Shown: positions 8,876-16,664, counted from the stretch's first letter. The stretch is DNA of 51,063 nucleotides from Campylobacterales bacterium (GCA_014764065.1 JACXUG010000002.1:1-51063), one strand, 5' to 3'. Numbers and translations are program-made. Notes: generated by a model from the sequence alone, not told the origin.

Positions 8876-9073
8876 TCAACGGTTGAAGGGAACGTCAGTG
8901 ATGCCGTCACTGACTGGCAGCCGGTCATGCACGTCGCCGACGTAGCTGTTCGACACGATGACATAGAGTGCCCCCAGCAACAGGCCCGAAAGCAGCACAC
9001 CCCGGACCACCCATTTCTTCTCGCCTTTAAGACCGTTGTAATCGCCAATGCTCTGCAGTGTCGGTTCACCCAT
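8876..9073 (-). CDS. Small single-pass membrane protein, unknown function
   Basis: I do not recognise this 65-residue product. It has a polar N-terminus, a basic patch (GEKKW), one membrane helix at about 21-41, and a short polar tail on the far side ending DVPFNR. The orientation rule puts the N-terminus in the cytoplasm and the tail in the periplasm. The ATG has a good ribosome site, AAAGGA, eight bases upstream. A well-formed sigma70-type promoter lies upstream, overlapped by an inverted repeat. These signals argue that it is a real expressed gene despite its size. Confidence 0.65.
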   Translation of the reverse strand: MGEPTLQSIGDYNGLKGEKKWVVRGVLLSGLLLGALYVIVSNSYVGDVHDRLPVSDGITDVPFNR

Positions 9074-9103
9074 AATTTTTCCTTTTAATTTTTATTTGTC
9101 AAA

Positions 9104-9132
9104 ATCATACATATTCTTCATGACGCTGCCAA
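9104..9132 (-). promoter_or_regulatory. Sigma70-type promoter for the 65-residue membrane protein
   Basis: On the minus strand TTGGCA (9127-9132) and TATGAT (9104-9109) are separated by exactly 17 bases, and the gene start lies 30 bases downstream. This is the best two-box promoter I can see in the window. The -35 box overlaps the dyad at 9130-9140. Confidence 0.6.
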
Positions 9133-9152
9133 ACGGTTTGCAGATTAATCTG
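9130..9152. promoter_or_regulatory. Two adjacent perfect dyads, candidate operator
   Basis: CAAACGGTTTG (9130-9140) is a five-base inverted repeat around a central G, and CAGATTAATCTG (9141-9152) is a perfect 12-base palindrome that abuts it. The first overlaps the -35 box of the leftward promoter; both lie 60-85 bases upstream of the rightward TATAAT. The placement suits a repressor or a dual regulator, but no binding protein can be named. Confidence 0.5.
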
Positions 9153-9214
9153 ACGATTTAAGTCTATTTTTTTATTTATTTTATCGTCACTTTTTCTTCG
9201 CTCACCCAAATGGC

Positions 9215-9220
9215 TATAAT
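9215..9220 (+). promoter_or_regulatory. TATAAT immediately before a start codon (possible leaderless transcript)
   Basis: A perfect TATAAT ends six bases before the ATG of the 100-residue protein. Transcription would start at or next to the ATG. There is no ribosome-binding sequence between them. Confidence 0.5.
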
Positions 9221-9226
9221 CATGCC

Positions 9227-9529
9227 ATGAAAACCGATATCCCGCTGCTCGAACCGACACCCGAACCGACAAAACCCTTCTGCCGTGCCGCGGCACTGCT
9301 GCTGGGATGGCTCTTCTCCTATGGCACCTACCTCCTCGCCGTGGCGGCCTGGTTCTTCTATGACTGGTTCTACGCCATTGCGGCGCTGCCGTTTGGCTTC
9401 GTGGCCTTCGGCATCCTACGTGCCAAGATACGTAACATCTCCATCCCCCCTTCCCAGCAGGAGTACCAGTACACCGACCAGGCCATCGCCAAATGGTTCA
9501 TCGTCCGGCGCATGCTCTGCGATCTCTGA
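9227..9529 (+). CDS. Small two-helix membrane protein, unknown function
   Basis: This 100-residue product is not recognised. It has a Pro/Glu-rich N-terminus, two closely spaced hydrophobic helices (about 21-42 and 44-64) rich in Trp, Tyr and Phe, and a basic-polar C-terminal tail. The C-terminus probably lies in the cytoplasm with the N-terminus. It is divergent from the 65-residue membrane protein and shares the AT-rich promoter region with it. The start is chosen because the ATG follows TATAAT at leaderless distance and no upstream in-frame start with a ribosome site exists. Coding potential is supported by composition typical of the neighbouring genes. Confidence 0.6.
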   Translation: MKTDIPLLEPTPEPTKPFCRAAALLLGWLFSYGTYLLAVAAWFFYDWFYAIAALPFGFVAFGILRAKIRNISIPPSQQEYQYTDQAIAKWFIVRRMLCDL

Positions 9530-9631
9530 GCTTCCAAGCCCTGCTCTTTTAGTCACTCAACAGCGTCGTAGCCTCGAATCTGCTGTGCCCAGGTTTATCC
9601 TTGATTAATAAACCATGAATAATAATGGGTT

Positions 9632-10157
9632 TATGCGATTGAACCCTCCGGCGGTGCTTACCTCGCCTGGTTCGGCAGACGCTATGAAGAGGCGGAAGTC
9701 ATCCAGGCCATTCACCGTAACCAGACGGCACCTTCCTACTAGCACACCCATACGGCTGAACAGATCGAGGCCTGTTTCGAGGTGTGCCGGGTGCTCAAAA
9801 GCAGCTACGGTATCCAGACGATCGTCGGCCACAAGGAGATCGCCCCCGGCCGAAAGATCGACCCCGGTCCGGCCTTCCCCCCTGGAGCGTCTGCGCGACA
9901 GGATCCTGACAGGACGCCATGCGGATGCCGAGCCCTCAGAGGATGAAACGGCTACAGCGGCAAACGCGACGGTCACCGCCAGCCTCCTCAATGTCCGGTC
10001 CCAGCCCTCGGGAAGCACCCCGCTCGCGGGCGATCCGATCGAGAAAGGGAGCAGGGTCGAAGTTGTCGAACGCAACGGGGTGTGGCAAAAGGTCCGCATC
10101 TGTCACGAGGGGTGGGTGCACAGCGACTACCTGCAGACGGACACGCCCGTCGGCTGA
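9632..10157 (+). pseudogene. Decayed N-acetylmuramoyl-L-alanine amidase with C-terminal SH3 domain
   Basis: Reading across frames recovers the C-terminal half of an AmpD/Amidase_2 enzyme: AYLAWFGRRYEEAEVI, then EQIEACFEVCRVLKSSYGI, then the zinc-site segment VGHKEIAPGRKIDPG. The other frame continues LERLRDRIL and a complete bacterial SH3 domain (ASLLNVRSQPSG to VHSDYLQ). Lesions are a missing N-terminal half, a TAG stop at 9740-9742 where Trp or a similar residue is expected, and a one-base frameshift at the C-run 9877-9882. The intact ancestor would have been a periplasmic peptidoglycan amidase that cleaves the amide bond between muramic acid and the stem peptide. The SH3 part alone is an open frame but has no clear start. 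Confidence 0.8.
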
Positions 10158-10184
10158 TATCACGAAAAAGAGACATTTTCCTGT

Positions 10185-10190
10185 TACAAT
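10185..10190 (+). promoter_or_regulatory. Probable -10 element (TACAAT) for the OmpA lipoprotein
   Basis: TACAAT lies 28 bases before the start codon, with an AGGAG ribosome site at 10205-10209 between them. Confidence 0.5.
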
Positions 10191-10217
10191 AAGCCATCAG
10201 ATTTAGGAGTGTAAACC

Positions 10218-10934
10218 ATGACATTTAAAACCAAATCACTTTCACTCGTCCTTGCCGCCGCATTGATCGGCGGCTGTGCCAGCACACAGCCCAATGCCGA
10301 CGGTACGCAGACAGATGAATACGACAAGACGAAAAAAGGGGCGCTCATCGGTGCGGCGGTCGGCGCGGTCGGCGGCCTGCTTCTCGGCGGCAAGAACAGA
10401 GGCCAGGGCGCGCTCATCGGTGCAGCGGTCGGCGCCGCGGCCGGCGGCGGGATCGGTTACGCGATGGACCAGCAGGCCAAGGACGTCGCCAAGTCCCTCA
10501 ACACGACCGTCAGCCAGAGCGACGTCGGTGCGGAGAACATCATCGTCACCCAGCATGAGAAATTTGTCAAAGTTACTTTCAAGAGCGCTATGATGTTCGC
10601 GACGAACTCCGACAGGCCCACCCCGACGGCCCTCACCAAGATCGACCAGCTGACGACGGCGCTGAAAAAATACCCCAGCTCCATCGTCCAGGTCGTCGGC
10701 CATACCGACCCGCGCGGTTCCTATGACTACAACCTGCAGCTCTCCGAGCGCCGGGCGCGCAACGTGGCCACGGCGATGATCAACCAGGGGCTCTCCAACG
10801 CCGTCTATTCCCGCGGCTGCTCCTTCGACAAACCGCTCGTCCCCAACAACAGCGAAGCCAATATGGCGCAAAACCGCCGCGTCGAGATCTTCCTCTACCA
10901 GACACAGGAGAACGTTGTCGACCAGTGCCTCTAG
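10218..10934 (+). CDS. OmpA-family outer-membrane lipoprotein with glycine zippers
   Basis: The 238-residue precursor has a lipobox (LIGGC) with the acylated Cys at residue 20. Two near-identical glycine-zipper segments (both starting GALIGAAVGA, about 41-58 and 64-83) could insert in or lie on the membrane. A C-terminal OmpA-like domain follows, with the peptidoglycan-binding signature VVGHTDPRGSYDYNLQLSERRA and NRRVEIFL. Such proteins tether the outer membrane to the cell wall. It is a single-gene unit with its own promoter and ribosome site, between the amidase remnant and the ABC-F gene. Pal is a related family, but the zipper repeats fit the YiaD-like group better. Confidence 0.9.
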   Translation: MTFKTKSLSLVLAAALIGGCASTQPNADGTQTDEYDKTKKGALIGAAVGAVGGLLLGGKNRGQGALIGAAVGAAAGGGIGYAMDQQAKDVAKSLNTTVSQSDVGAENIIVTQHEKFVKVTFKSAMMFATNSDRPTPTALTKIDQLTTALKKYPSSIVQVVGHTDPRGSYDYNLQLSERRARNVATAMINQGLSNAVYSRGCSFDKPLVPNNSEANMAQNRRVEIFLYQTQENVVDQCL

Positions 10935-10939
10935 GCTTT

Positions 10940-10967
10940 CCGGTAACGCCCGCATCAGGCGGCGTAC
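10940..10967 (+). terminator. Imperfect inverted repeat after the OmpA lipoprotein gene
   Basis: CCGGTA-A-CGCC pairs with GGCG-TACCGG across a short loop, with one bulged A, just after the stop codon. No T-run follows, so factor-independent termination is uncertain. Confidence 0.35.
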
Positions 10968-11062
10968 CGGCACCGAATAAGGGCATTTCCCTTCAAGCCC
11001 TATCCACTTTCATGTCACCATACGCGAAAGCATTATCCCCCGACACCTGACTTTCAACCCGT

Positions 11063-11068
11063 TATAGT
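11063..11068 (+). promoter_or_regulatory. Possible -10 element (TATAGT) for the ABC-F gene
   Basis: TATAGT lies 26 bases before the ATG; an AAAAGAG ribosome site follows. Confidence 0.4.
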
Positions 11069-11093
11069 AAAATACGAAGAAAAAAAGAGCATT

Positions 11094-13046
11094 ATGGCCC
11101 TCATCGATCTGCACGGCATCTGCAAAAACTACGAAGCGCAAAAAATCCTCGAGAACGTCGATTTCCACGTAGAGGAGGGGGAGCGCGTCGTTATCGTCGG
11201 CAAGAACGGAAGTGGAAAGTCGACGCTGATGAAAATCATCGGCGGCACCCTGGAGTACGACGAGGGCGAGCGCATCATCCGCCAGAACCTGCAGGTAAAG
11301 ATGCTCGCCCAGGTGCCGCATTTCGAGCAGGGGCACACCGTCCGCGAAGCGATCGAACACGGCCTCGTCGAACTCAAACAGGCGCTGGCGCGTTTCGACC
11401 TCCTTTCAGCGCAGATGGGCGAGAAGTTCGACGACCTGCAGCTCATCAAGGAGCACACGGAACTCTCCGCCTACCTCGACCACCACAGCGCCTGGAACCT
11501 CGATGACAAGATCGAGCGGGTGCTGCAGCACTTCCAGCTGAAAAAGTACGAAGAGAAGAACGTCAACCTGCTCAGCGGGGGCGAGCAGCGCCGGGTCGCG
11601 CTGGCGTCACTGTTGCTACAGAAACCCGACGTCCTGCTGCTCGACGAACCGACCAACCACCTCGACGTCTACATGGTCGAATTCCTCGAAGAGCTTATTC
11701 TCAAAGAGAAGTTCACCCTCGTCTTCATCTCCCACGACCGCTACTTCATCGACCAGATCGCAACGAAGACCGTCGAGGTGGAAGATGCCTCTTTGCGGGA
11801 GTTCAAAGGGGGCTACAGCAGCTACCTGACGCAAAAAGAGGAGCTGCTGCGCACCATGCAGAAGCAGCACGACAACCTCCTGCGCCTGCTGCGCTCGGAG
11901 AACGAGTGGTATTCACGCGGCGTGCGCGCCCGTCTCAAGCGCAACGAGGGGCGCAAAGAAAGGTTGATGAAGTTGCGCGAGCAGGCAAAAACGAACCCGG
12001 CGCAGATCCGCAAGATGAAAGTCGAACTCGACCGCGAAGCGAAGCACTTCAACCGTGACAAAAGCGTCAACAAGCAGAAGATGCTCTTCGAGATCGAACA
12101 CCTCGACATCATCCTGGGCGGCAAAATGCTCATCAAAGACTTCTCGACGCGCATCCTCCAAAAAGACGTCATCGCCGTCGTCGGCCCCAACGGCAGCGGA
12201 AAGTCGACCCTGCTCAAAGCCCTGCTGGGGCGCCTCAAGCCGACAGCGGGCAAGATCAAGCAGGGGGAGTTCTCCATCGGCTACTTCGACCAGCACCGCG
12301 AAATGCTCGATGACGAAAAGAACCTCATAGAGACCTTCTGCCCCCACGGCGGCGACCGGGTCGAGGTACAGGGCAAGAACATGCACGTCTACGGCTACCT
12401 CAAGAACTTCCTCTTCCCGCGCGAATTCCTCGACAAGAAGATCGGCATCCTCAGCGGCGGGGAGAAGAACCGCGTGGCCCTGGCGCTGCTCTTTACGAAA
12501 CAGGTCGACTGCCTCATCCTTGACGAACCGACCAACGACCTCGACATCCCGACCATCAACATCCTCGAAGAGAAGCTGCAGGCCTTCCCCGGCGCGGTGA
12601 TCATCGTCAGCCACGACCGCTACTTTGTCGACAAGATCGCCAAGAAGCTCTTCGTCTTCAAAGGCGACGGCGAGGTCGAGGAGCGCTACCAGCTCTACAG
12701 CGAATACCTCGAACAGGAGAAAGAGTTCCGCGAAATGGAAGCGATGGAGCGCGACGCCGAAGCGGCCACTGCCAGACCGGCCGTGCAGGAGAAGCCGAAA
12801 AAAGAGAAACCGCTGCGCCTGACATACAAGGAGAAGATGGCCCTCGAATCCCTCCCCGGAGAGATCGAAGCGCTGGAAGCGCAGATCGAAAAGCTCAATG
12901 CCTGTCTCGCCGACCCGGGCTGCTACGCCGAAAAGGGGATCTCCGTCCTGGCCAAGGAGCTCGAAGCCCTCGAAGCCGACTACGAAGCGAAGGTCGACGA
13001 ACTTCTCACCATCGAGGAAAAAGCGGAGCAGATCGAAGGGCAATGA
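11094..13046 (+). CDS. ABC-F family ATPase, Uup-like
   Basis: This 650-residue soluble protein has two ABC cassettes and no membrane domain. Walker A motifs are GKNGSGKST (36-44) and GPNGSGKST in the second half; the signatures are LSGGEQRRVAL and LSGGEKNRVAL, each followed by a DEPTN-LD Walker B. An approximately 80-residue basic helical linker between the cassettes is the P-site-tRNA interaction motif that defines ABC-F proteins, which act on the ribosome. The last 75 residues form a charged coiled coil like the C-terminal domain of Uup. The downstream methyltransferase overlaps it by four bases (ATGA). The Uup sub-assignment is inference from the C-terminal domain. Confidence 0.9.
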   Translation: MALIDLHGICKNYEAQKILENVDFHVEEGERVVIVGKNGSGKSTLMKIIGGTLEYDEGERIIRQNLQVKMLAQVPHFEQGHTVREAIEHGLVELKQALARFDLLSAQMGEKFDDLQLIKEHTELSAYLDHHSAWNLDDKIERVLQHFQLKKYEEKNVNLLSGGEQRRVALASLLLQKPDVLLLDEPTNHLDVYMVEFLEELILKEKFTLVFISHDRYFIDQIATKTVEVEDASLREFKGGYSSYLTQKEELLRTMQKQHDNLLRLLRSENEWYSRGVRARLKRNEGRKERLMKLREQAKTNPAQIRKMKVELDREAKHFNRDKSVNKQKMLFEIEHLDIILGGKMLIKDFSTRILQKDVIAVVGPNGSGKSTLLKALLGRLKPTAGKIKQGEFSIGYFDQHREMLDDEKNLIETFCPHGGDRVEVQGKNMHVYGYLKNFLFPREFLDKKIGILSGGEKNRVALALLFTKQVDCLILDEPTNDLDIPTINILEEKLQAFPGAVIIVSHDRYFVDKIAKKLFVFKGDGEVEERYQLYSEYLEQEKEFREMEAMERDAEAATARPAVQEKPKKEKPLRLTYKEKMALESLPGEIEALEAQIEKLNACLADPGCYAEKGISVLAKELEALEADYEAKVDELLTIEEKAEQIEGQ

Positions 13047-13690
13047 AACAGTGTCCCCTCTGCCAGACCCCCTCCCCCTCTTTCCGCGACCGGCAGCTGG
13101 ACCACCTCGTCCACCACTGCCCACGCTGCGAACTGATCTTCAAAGAGGAAGCGGCCCGTCCCACTGCGTCGCAGGAGCTGAAAAAGTACAACGAGCACAA
13201 CAACTCGCTCGAGAACGAAGGGTACGTGGCCATGTTCGAGCAGTTTATCCATGCCACTCTTGCGCACACCGGTCATCCCGTCAAACGGGTACTCGATTTC
13301 GGTTCCGGCCCGACGCCCGTGCTCGCCGAACTGCTGCGGCGGCGCGGCTTCGAAGTGACGATCTACGACAAGTTTTTCGCGCCGGACGCGCCGGACGCGG
13401 CGGCGCGTTTCGACCTGATCACCGCGACCGAGGTGATCGAGCACATCGCCGACCCGATGCGGGCCCTGGAGGAGCTCAAAAGACGTCTGGTGCCGGGCGG
13501 CACCCTGGCGCTGATGACGCAGTTCCACCAGAACAGCGAGGCCTTCTACCGGGACTGGTGGTACCGCCGCGATCCGACGCACCTCGTTTTCTTCACGCCG
13601 AAGAGCTTCGAAATCGCTGCGGAACTGCTGGAGATGCGGCTCGTTTTCCACGATAGCAGGAAAACCGTTCTGCTCTCGAAACGCCCGTAA
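13043..13690 (+). CDS. Class I SAM-dependent methyltransferase with N-terminal zinc ribbon
   Basis: The 215-residue product starts with four cysteines (Cys4, Cys7, Cys26, Cys29) spaced as a zinc ribbon. A Rossmann methyltransferase domain follows: motif I RVLDFGSGPTP at about 82-92, an acidic loop after beta 2 (IYDKFF), ITATEVIEHI, and motif VPGGTLALMTQ. The substrate is unknown; the family often is listed simply as methyltransferase-domain protein, and small molecules, rRNA or proteins are all possible. It overlaps the ABC-F gene by four bases, so the two are made together, which hints at a translation-related target. Confidence 0.8.
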   Translation: MKQCPLCQTPSPSFRDRQLDHLVHHCPRCELIFKEEAARPTASQELKKYNEHNNSLENEGYVAMFEQFIHATLAHTGHPVKRVLDFGSGPTPVLAELLRRRGFEVTIYDKFFAPDAPDAAARFDLITATEVIEHIADPMRALEELKRRLVPGGTLALMTQFHQNSEAFYRDWWYRRDPTHLVFFTPKSFEIAAELLEMRLVFHDSRKTVLLSKRP

Positions 13691-13721
13691 GAGGGCATCA
13701 TAAAACTATCACATCTAAAGG

Positions 13722-13738
13722 ACAATTTAATAAATTGT
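13722..13738. promoter_or_regulatory. Eight-base inverted repeat upstream of a lipoprotein promoter
   Basis: ACAATTTA-A-TAAATTGT is a perfect dyad with a one-base centre, ending 34 bases before the TATAAT that serves the lipoprotein gene. The position fits an activator or upstream operator. No T-run follows on the plus strand, so it is not a convincing terminator for the methyltransferase gene. Confidence 0.4.
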
Positions 13739-13772
13739 TATATCTTCATGGTCATTTAAGGCAACCATCCGA

Positions 13773-13800
13773 TATAATCAATCCTAATATCTTTAGGAGG
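13773..13800 (+). promoter_or_regulatory. Perfect -10 element and strong ribosome site for the lipoprotein gene
   Basis: TATAAT at 13773-13778 and TAGGAGG at 13794-13800 precede the ATG at 13809. This is the strongest expression signal pair in the window, suggesting an abundant product. Confidence 0.65.
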
Positions 13801-13808
13801 ATAGCTTT

Positions 13809-14294
13809 ATGCGAAGAGGATTTGCGTTTCTTGTTTCTTCAGTTGCGGCCGCAGCCCTGATGACCGGCTGTACCAAACTGAACACGTTGACGAATGTGCT
13901 GGTACCGAGCCATGTGGATTTGGAAAGCGCGAAAAAAATGAAGATGCCGGTCGTCATCTACGATGTTGATGTCGAAACCGATGATAAAGGCGACAGCCGA
14001 CCCGTCGTCTACTTCGTCAATACGTCACCAAAGCCGGTGGACATGGCTACTTTCTACGTCGAGGGTGTGACCGAAGATGGCAAAACCGTCACCCTCTGGG
14101 CCGATGACTATGAGCGTGTCGCCCCTGACAAAAGCAGCCAGAAAGGTGTCCTGGGCGGCAAATGGTCCAAAACGAAGGTCAAATGTATCGAGATCAAGAA
14201 AGCGGGACTGCACATCGACGGTGTCGACTACCGCTTCATCGAAGAGAACATCAACCAGCTCTTCCAGAACCCGTCTCTGAACGTGTGTGACTGA
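13809..14294 (+). CDS. Lipoprotein of unknown function
   Basis: The 161-residue precursor has a short basic start, a hydrophobic signal and the lipobox LMTGC with Cys21 as the acylation site. The mature part is soluble and probably beta-rich: it has VVIYDVDVET, RPVVYFVNTSPKPV and FYVEGVTEDGKTV strands, ending with a Cys near the C-terminus (Cys160) that could pair with the internal Cys in KVKCIEI. I do not recognise the family; immunoglobulin-like lipoproteins such as the DUF1425 type are a loose comparison. Strong promoter and ribosome site suggest high expression. It stands alone. Confidence 0.7.
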   Translation: MRRGFAFLVSSVAAAALMTGCTKLNTLTNVLVPSHVDLESAKKMKMPVVIYDVDVETDDKGDSRPVVYFVNTSPKPVDMATFYVEGVTEDGKTVTLWADDYERVAPDKSSQKGVLGGKWSKTKVKCIEIKKAGLHIDGVDYRFIEENINQLFQNPSLNVCD

Positions 14295-14301
14295 CACGCA
14301 G

Positions 14302-14318
14302 GCCGGAGCAGCTCCGGC
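14302..14318. terminator. Stem-loop between convergent genes
   Basis: GCCGGAG-CAG-CTCCGGC is a perfect seven-base stem with a three-base loop, eight bases past the lipoprotein stop and before the converging Dabb gene. It lacks a T-run on either strand but its place is right for a bidirectional terminator. Confidence 0.45.
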
Positions 14319-14339
14319 TGTCTGCGCCCACTCCCCCCC

Positions 14340-14630
14340 TTAACGGATGTAATCGACCACCTTTGACATCTCCGTCACTTCCTTGATGAATGCCACGACC
14401 TCCAGATGCGCTGGATGCGTCGCATAGGTTGAAAGCCCCTCTTTCGTTTCGAAGGTCGACGTCAGCACCAGATCCATCGCCCGCTCGCTGCCGTTGAAGT
14501 CGACGCCGACTTCCATGCTGATCAGCGGATCGATTTTCTCCGTCAGCGCTTCGAGCATCGCCTTGGCTTTGGCGACGTTCGCCGCTTGGTTCTCCTCTTT
14601 GAATTTAAACATGACGATATGGACGATCAT
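14340..14630 (-). CDS. Dabb (stress-responsive alpha-beta barrel) family protein
   Basis: The product begins MIVHIVMFKF and continues with the pattern of the Dabb ferredoxin-like domain: a helix of alternating Ala, Lys and Glu, LEVGVDFNGSERAMDLVL, then TYATHPAHLEVVAFI. The domain dimerises into a small barrel; bacterial members have few known activities. The start at 14630 is preferred because GGAGAGAAGAG lies immediately upstream, giving 96 residues; an in-frame ATG 51 bases further up would add a basic, unconserved extension. It is divergent from the decayed phosphatase gene and convergent with the lipoprotein gene. Confidence 0.82.
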   Translation of the reverse strand: MIVHIVMFKFKEENQAANVAKAKAMLEALTEKIDPLISMEVGVDFNGSERAMDLVLTSTFETKEGLSTYATHPAHLEVVAFIKEVTEMSKVVDYIR

Positions 14631-14709
14631 CTCTTCTCTCCTCTGTTTTTCCCGCCGTGACGGGCATATTTTTGATGCCATTTTAACCTATGTAGGTTAT
14701 GATTGAACT

Positions 14710-15309
14710 ATGCGACACTACCGATCGGAAGCGGCGGGCAACCCCCTGCCGGATACCTTTTCACTGCTGAGCTAAAACATCCACAAAGAGATGGGACGCC
14801 CCCCCCTTTGACAAAACGCTCCAGTCGCTCCTGGCCACCGGCACTCCCGAACTGATCCTCTTTCAGGAGGCCCTCCTTGATGCACGTACGGCGGACCATT
14901 TTCCGGGCTACAACGTCTCCGCCGCCATCAACATCGACCTCCGGCACCGCCAATATGGTGTTCTGACCGCGGCCCGGTGCCCCATTCACGATACCGTCGG
15001 CCTCAAAACCAACCGCCGCGAGATGCACATTGCCACCTGCAAAAGTATGCTCATTACGACCCACCCGTTTGAAGACGGGAGCGAACTCACGGCCGTCAAC
15101 CTTCACGCCATCAATTTCGTCTCCGCAGCCCTCTTCGTCGAAGAGATCGAGCGGCTGCGCGTCGCGCTGCAGCGGCGAACGGAAGCGCTGATCGTCACGG
15201 GCGATCTCAAACCTGGAGCCGCAAACGGATGGAGTACCTTGAGCGCTTTGCCGCGGCCGTCGGCCTCCTGCCCGCCGCCTACCTCAACGGCCATCATATC
15301 AAGCGCTAG
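14710..15309 (+). pseudogene. Decayed endonuclease/exonuclease/phosphatase family gene
   Basis: Three frames together spell an EEP-fold hydrolase of about 200 residues. Recognisable pieces are NIHKEMGRPP, ELILFQEALLDA (catalytic-Glu motif), a beta-sandwich core with YGVLTAARCPI, TAVNLHAINF (the H of the NxH motif), and TGD followed in another frame by TWSRKRMEYLERFA. Lesions are a TAA at 14773-14775 where Trp is expected before NIHK, a frameshift in a run of eight Cs at 14799-14806, and a one-base deletion near 15208-15211 that destroys the GDFN active-site motif. It ends at TAG 15307-15309, overlapping the SLC13 gene stop. The original would have been a Mg-dependent phosphodiesterase. Confidence 0.8.
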
Positions 15310-16664
15310 CCTACTACCCCCAGTACCGGCCGCCAGAAGAGATAGGCGATCAGCACGATCAGGATGATGCCGACAAGGTTGAAGAGCAGACCGTACAGGG
15401 CCATCGTCCGTATCGGGATGACCCCACTCGACATCGCAATGGCATTGGGCGGAGTCGCGATGGGCAGCATAAAGGCGTAGCTCGAACAGATCGTCGCGAC
15501 CATCATGAAAAGGGTCGCATCCAGCCCCGTTTGCTGCGTCACCGCATAGATGACCGGAAGCATGATGGAGATGAGCGCCGTATTGGAGGTGATCTCCGTC
15601 GTAAAGGTGATCAGCGCCGCAACGATCAGCATGAGGTAGAGCGGTGCCAGGTAGCTGTAGTCGACAAGGTACTCCGCCACCCTTCCCGCCAGGCCTGTTT
15701 CGGAGAAGGCCTTGGCGATGGCGAACCCCGCCCCGAACAGGAACATGATGCGGTAGGGGATCTTCGCCTTGTCCTCCTGCCAGACCAGCAGGTTGAACGG
15801 GGGCGCGAAGAGCAGCAGACCCGCACTGAGCAGAATCACCGGTTCGCTCATTCCGAGCCCGTTCCACCAGGGACGGATGGGGGCGTTTACGAGCAGCAGT
15901 ACCACGAGCCCGCCCAGCAGCGCAAGGAGCTTCTTCTGCTCCGGCGTCAGCGGCTTCTCCACATCCGGGAGTTCCAGGCGCACATCACGGATCCCCAGCG
16001 CCAGGACCAGGGAGATGATGATGACCATCACGAGGGCCAGAGGGGCGACCATCCACATCCACTGTACGAAGGGGATCATCGCCATGCCGTGTTCTTCCAT
16101 GACGCCCAGCAGGATCAGGTTCGGCGGGGTGCCGATGGGGGTCAGTATCCCCCCGATGCTGGCGCCGTAGGCGATGGCCAGCGCGAAGCGCATCTTCAGC
16201 CGGGGGTCGTCGGAAAGGAAAAGCGCGATGGTCATCAGCAGCAGGGCCGTCGTCGTGTTAGAGAGAATGGAGCTCATCACCCCCGAGGTGAGCGCCAGGG
16301 AGATGATGATCCCCCGCCCCGTTGCCGGGAAGATCCCCAGTATTTTGCGTGCGATCCAGATGTGCAGGCCGCTCTTCTCCACGGCGATGGCGAGCATAAA
16401 GCCCCCTAGGAAAAGGTAGATGATGGGGTGGGCGTAGTTGACGGTCGTCGCCTTTGTCGGCAGAATGTGCAGGGCAGGAAAAAGGAGGATGGGCAGGAGG
16501 GAGACGACGCCGAGCGGCAGCCCCTCATTCGTCCAGAGCGCCACCAGAAGCGTCACCACCCCGACCAGGGCCGCCTGCACCGGTGAAAGCAGCAGGAGCG
16601 CTGCGGTGTAAAAAAGCAGTGCCGTACCTACGGCCCAGAAAATCTTGACCGCCGACGCTTCCAT
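15306..16664 (-). CDS. SLC13/DASS family anion symporter
   Basis: The 452-residue protein has about eleven to twelve membrane helices and the two inverted-repeat SNT signatures of the divalent anion:sodium symporter family: SILSNTTTA (134-142) and TEITSNTALIS in the second half. In VcINDY these motifs bind substrate carboxylates and sodium. The substrate may be a dicarboxylate or sulfate; sequence alone does not decide. It follows gpsA by three bases and is the last gene of the long atpB-led run. Its stop overlaps the end of the decayed phosphatase gene by four bases on the other strand. Confidence 0.88.
   Translation of the reverse strand: MEASAVKIFWAVGTALLFYTAALLLLSPVQAALVGVVTLLVALWTNEGLPLGVVSLLPILLFPALHILPTKATTVNYAHPIIYLFLGGFMLAIAVEKSGLHIWIARKILGIFPATGRGIIISLALTSGVMSSILSNTTTALLLMTIALFLSDDPRLKMRFALAIAYGASIGGILTPIGTPPNLILLGVMEEHGMAMIPFVQWMWMVAPLALVMVIIISLVLALGIRDVRLELPDVEKPLTPEQKKLLALLGGLVVLLLVNAPIRPWWNGLGMSEPVILLSAGLLLFAPPFNLLVWQEDKAKIPYRIMFLFGAGFAIAKAFSETGLAGRVAEYLVDYSYLAPLYLMLIVAALITFTTEITSNTALISIMLPVIYAVTQQTGLDATLFMMVATICSSYAFMLPIATPPNAIAMSSGVIPIRTMALYGLLFNLVGIILIVLIAYLFWRPVLGVVG

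Noticed and set aside
9605-10099. Minus-strand frame across the amidase remnant
   Set aside because: The plus-strand translation shows clear amidase and SH3 similarity; the minus frame does not.
10259-10480. Repeat of the GALIGAAVGA segments as DNA repeat
   Set aside because: It is a protein-level glycine-zipper repeat within one lipoprotein rather than a mobile or intergenic repeat.
11913-13124. Minus-strand open frame of 403 codons
   Set aside because: Antisense to the ABC-F gene, whose motifs are clear.
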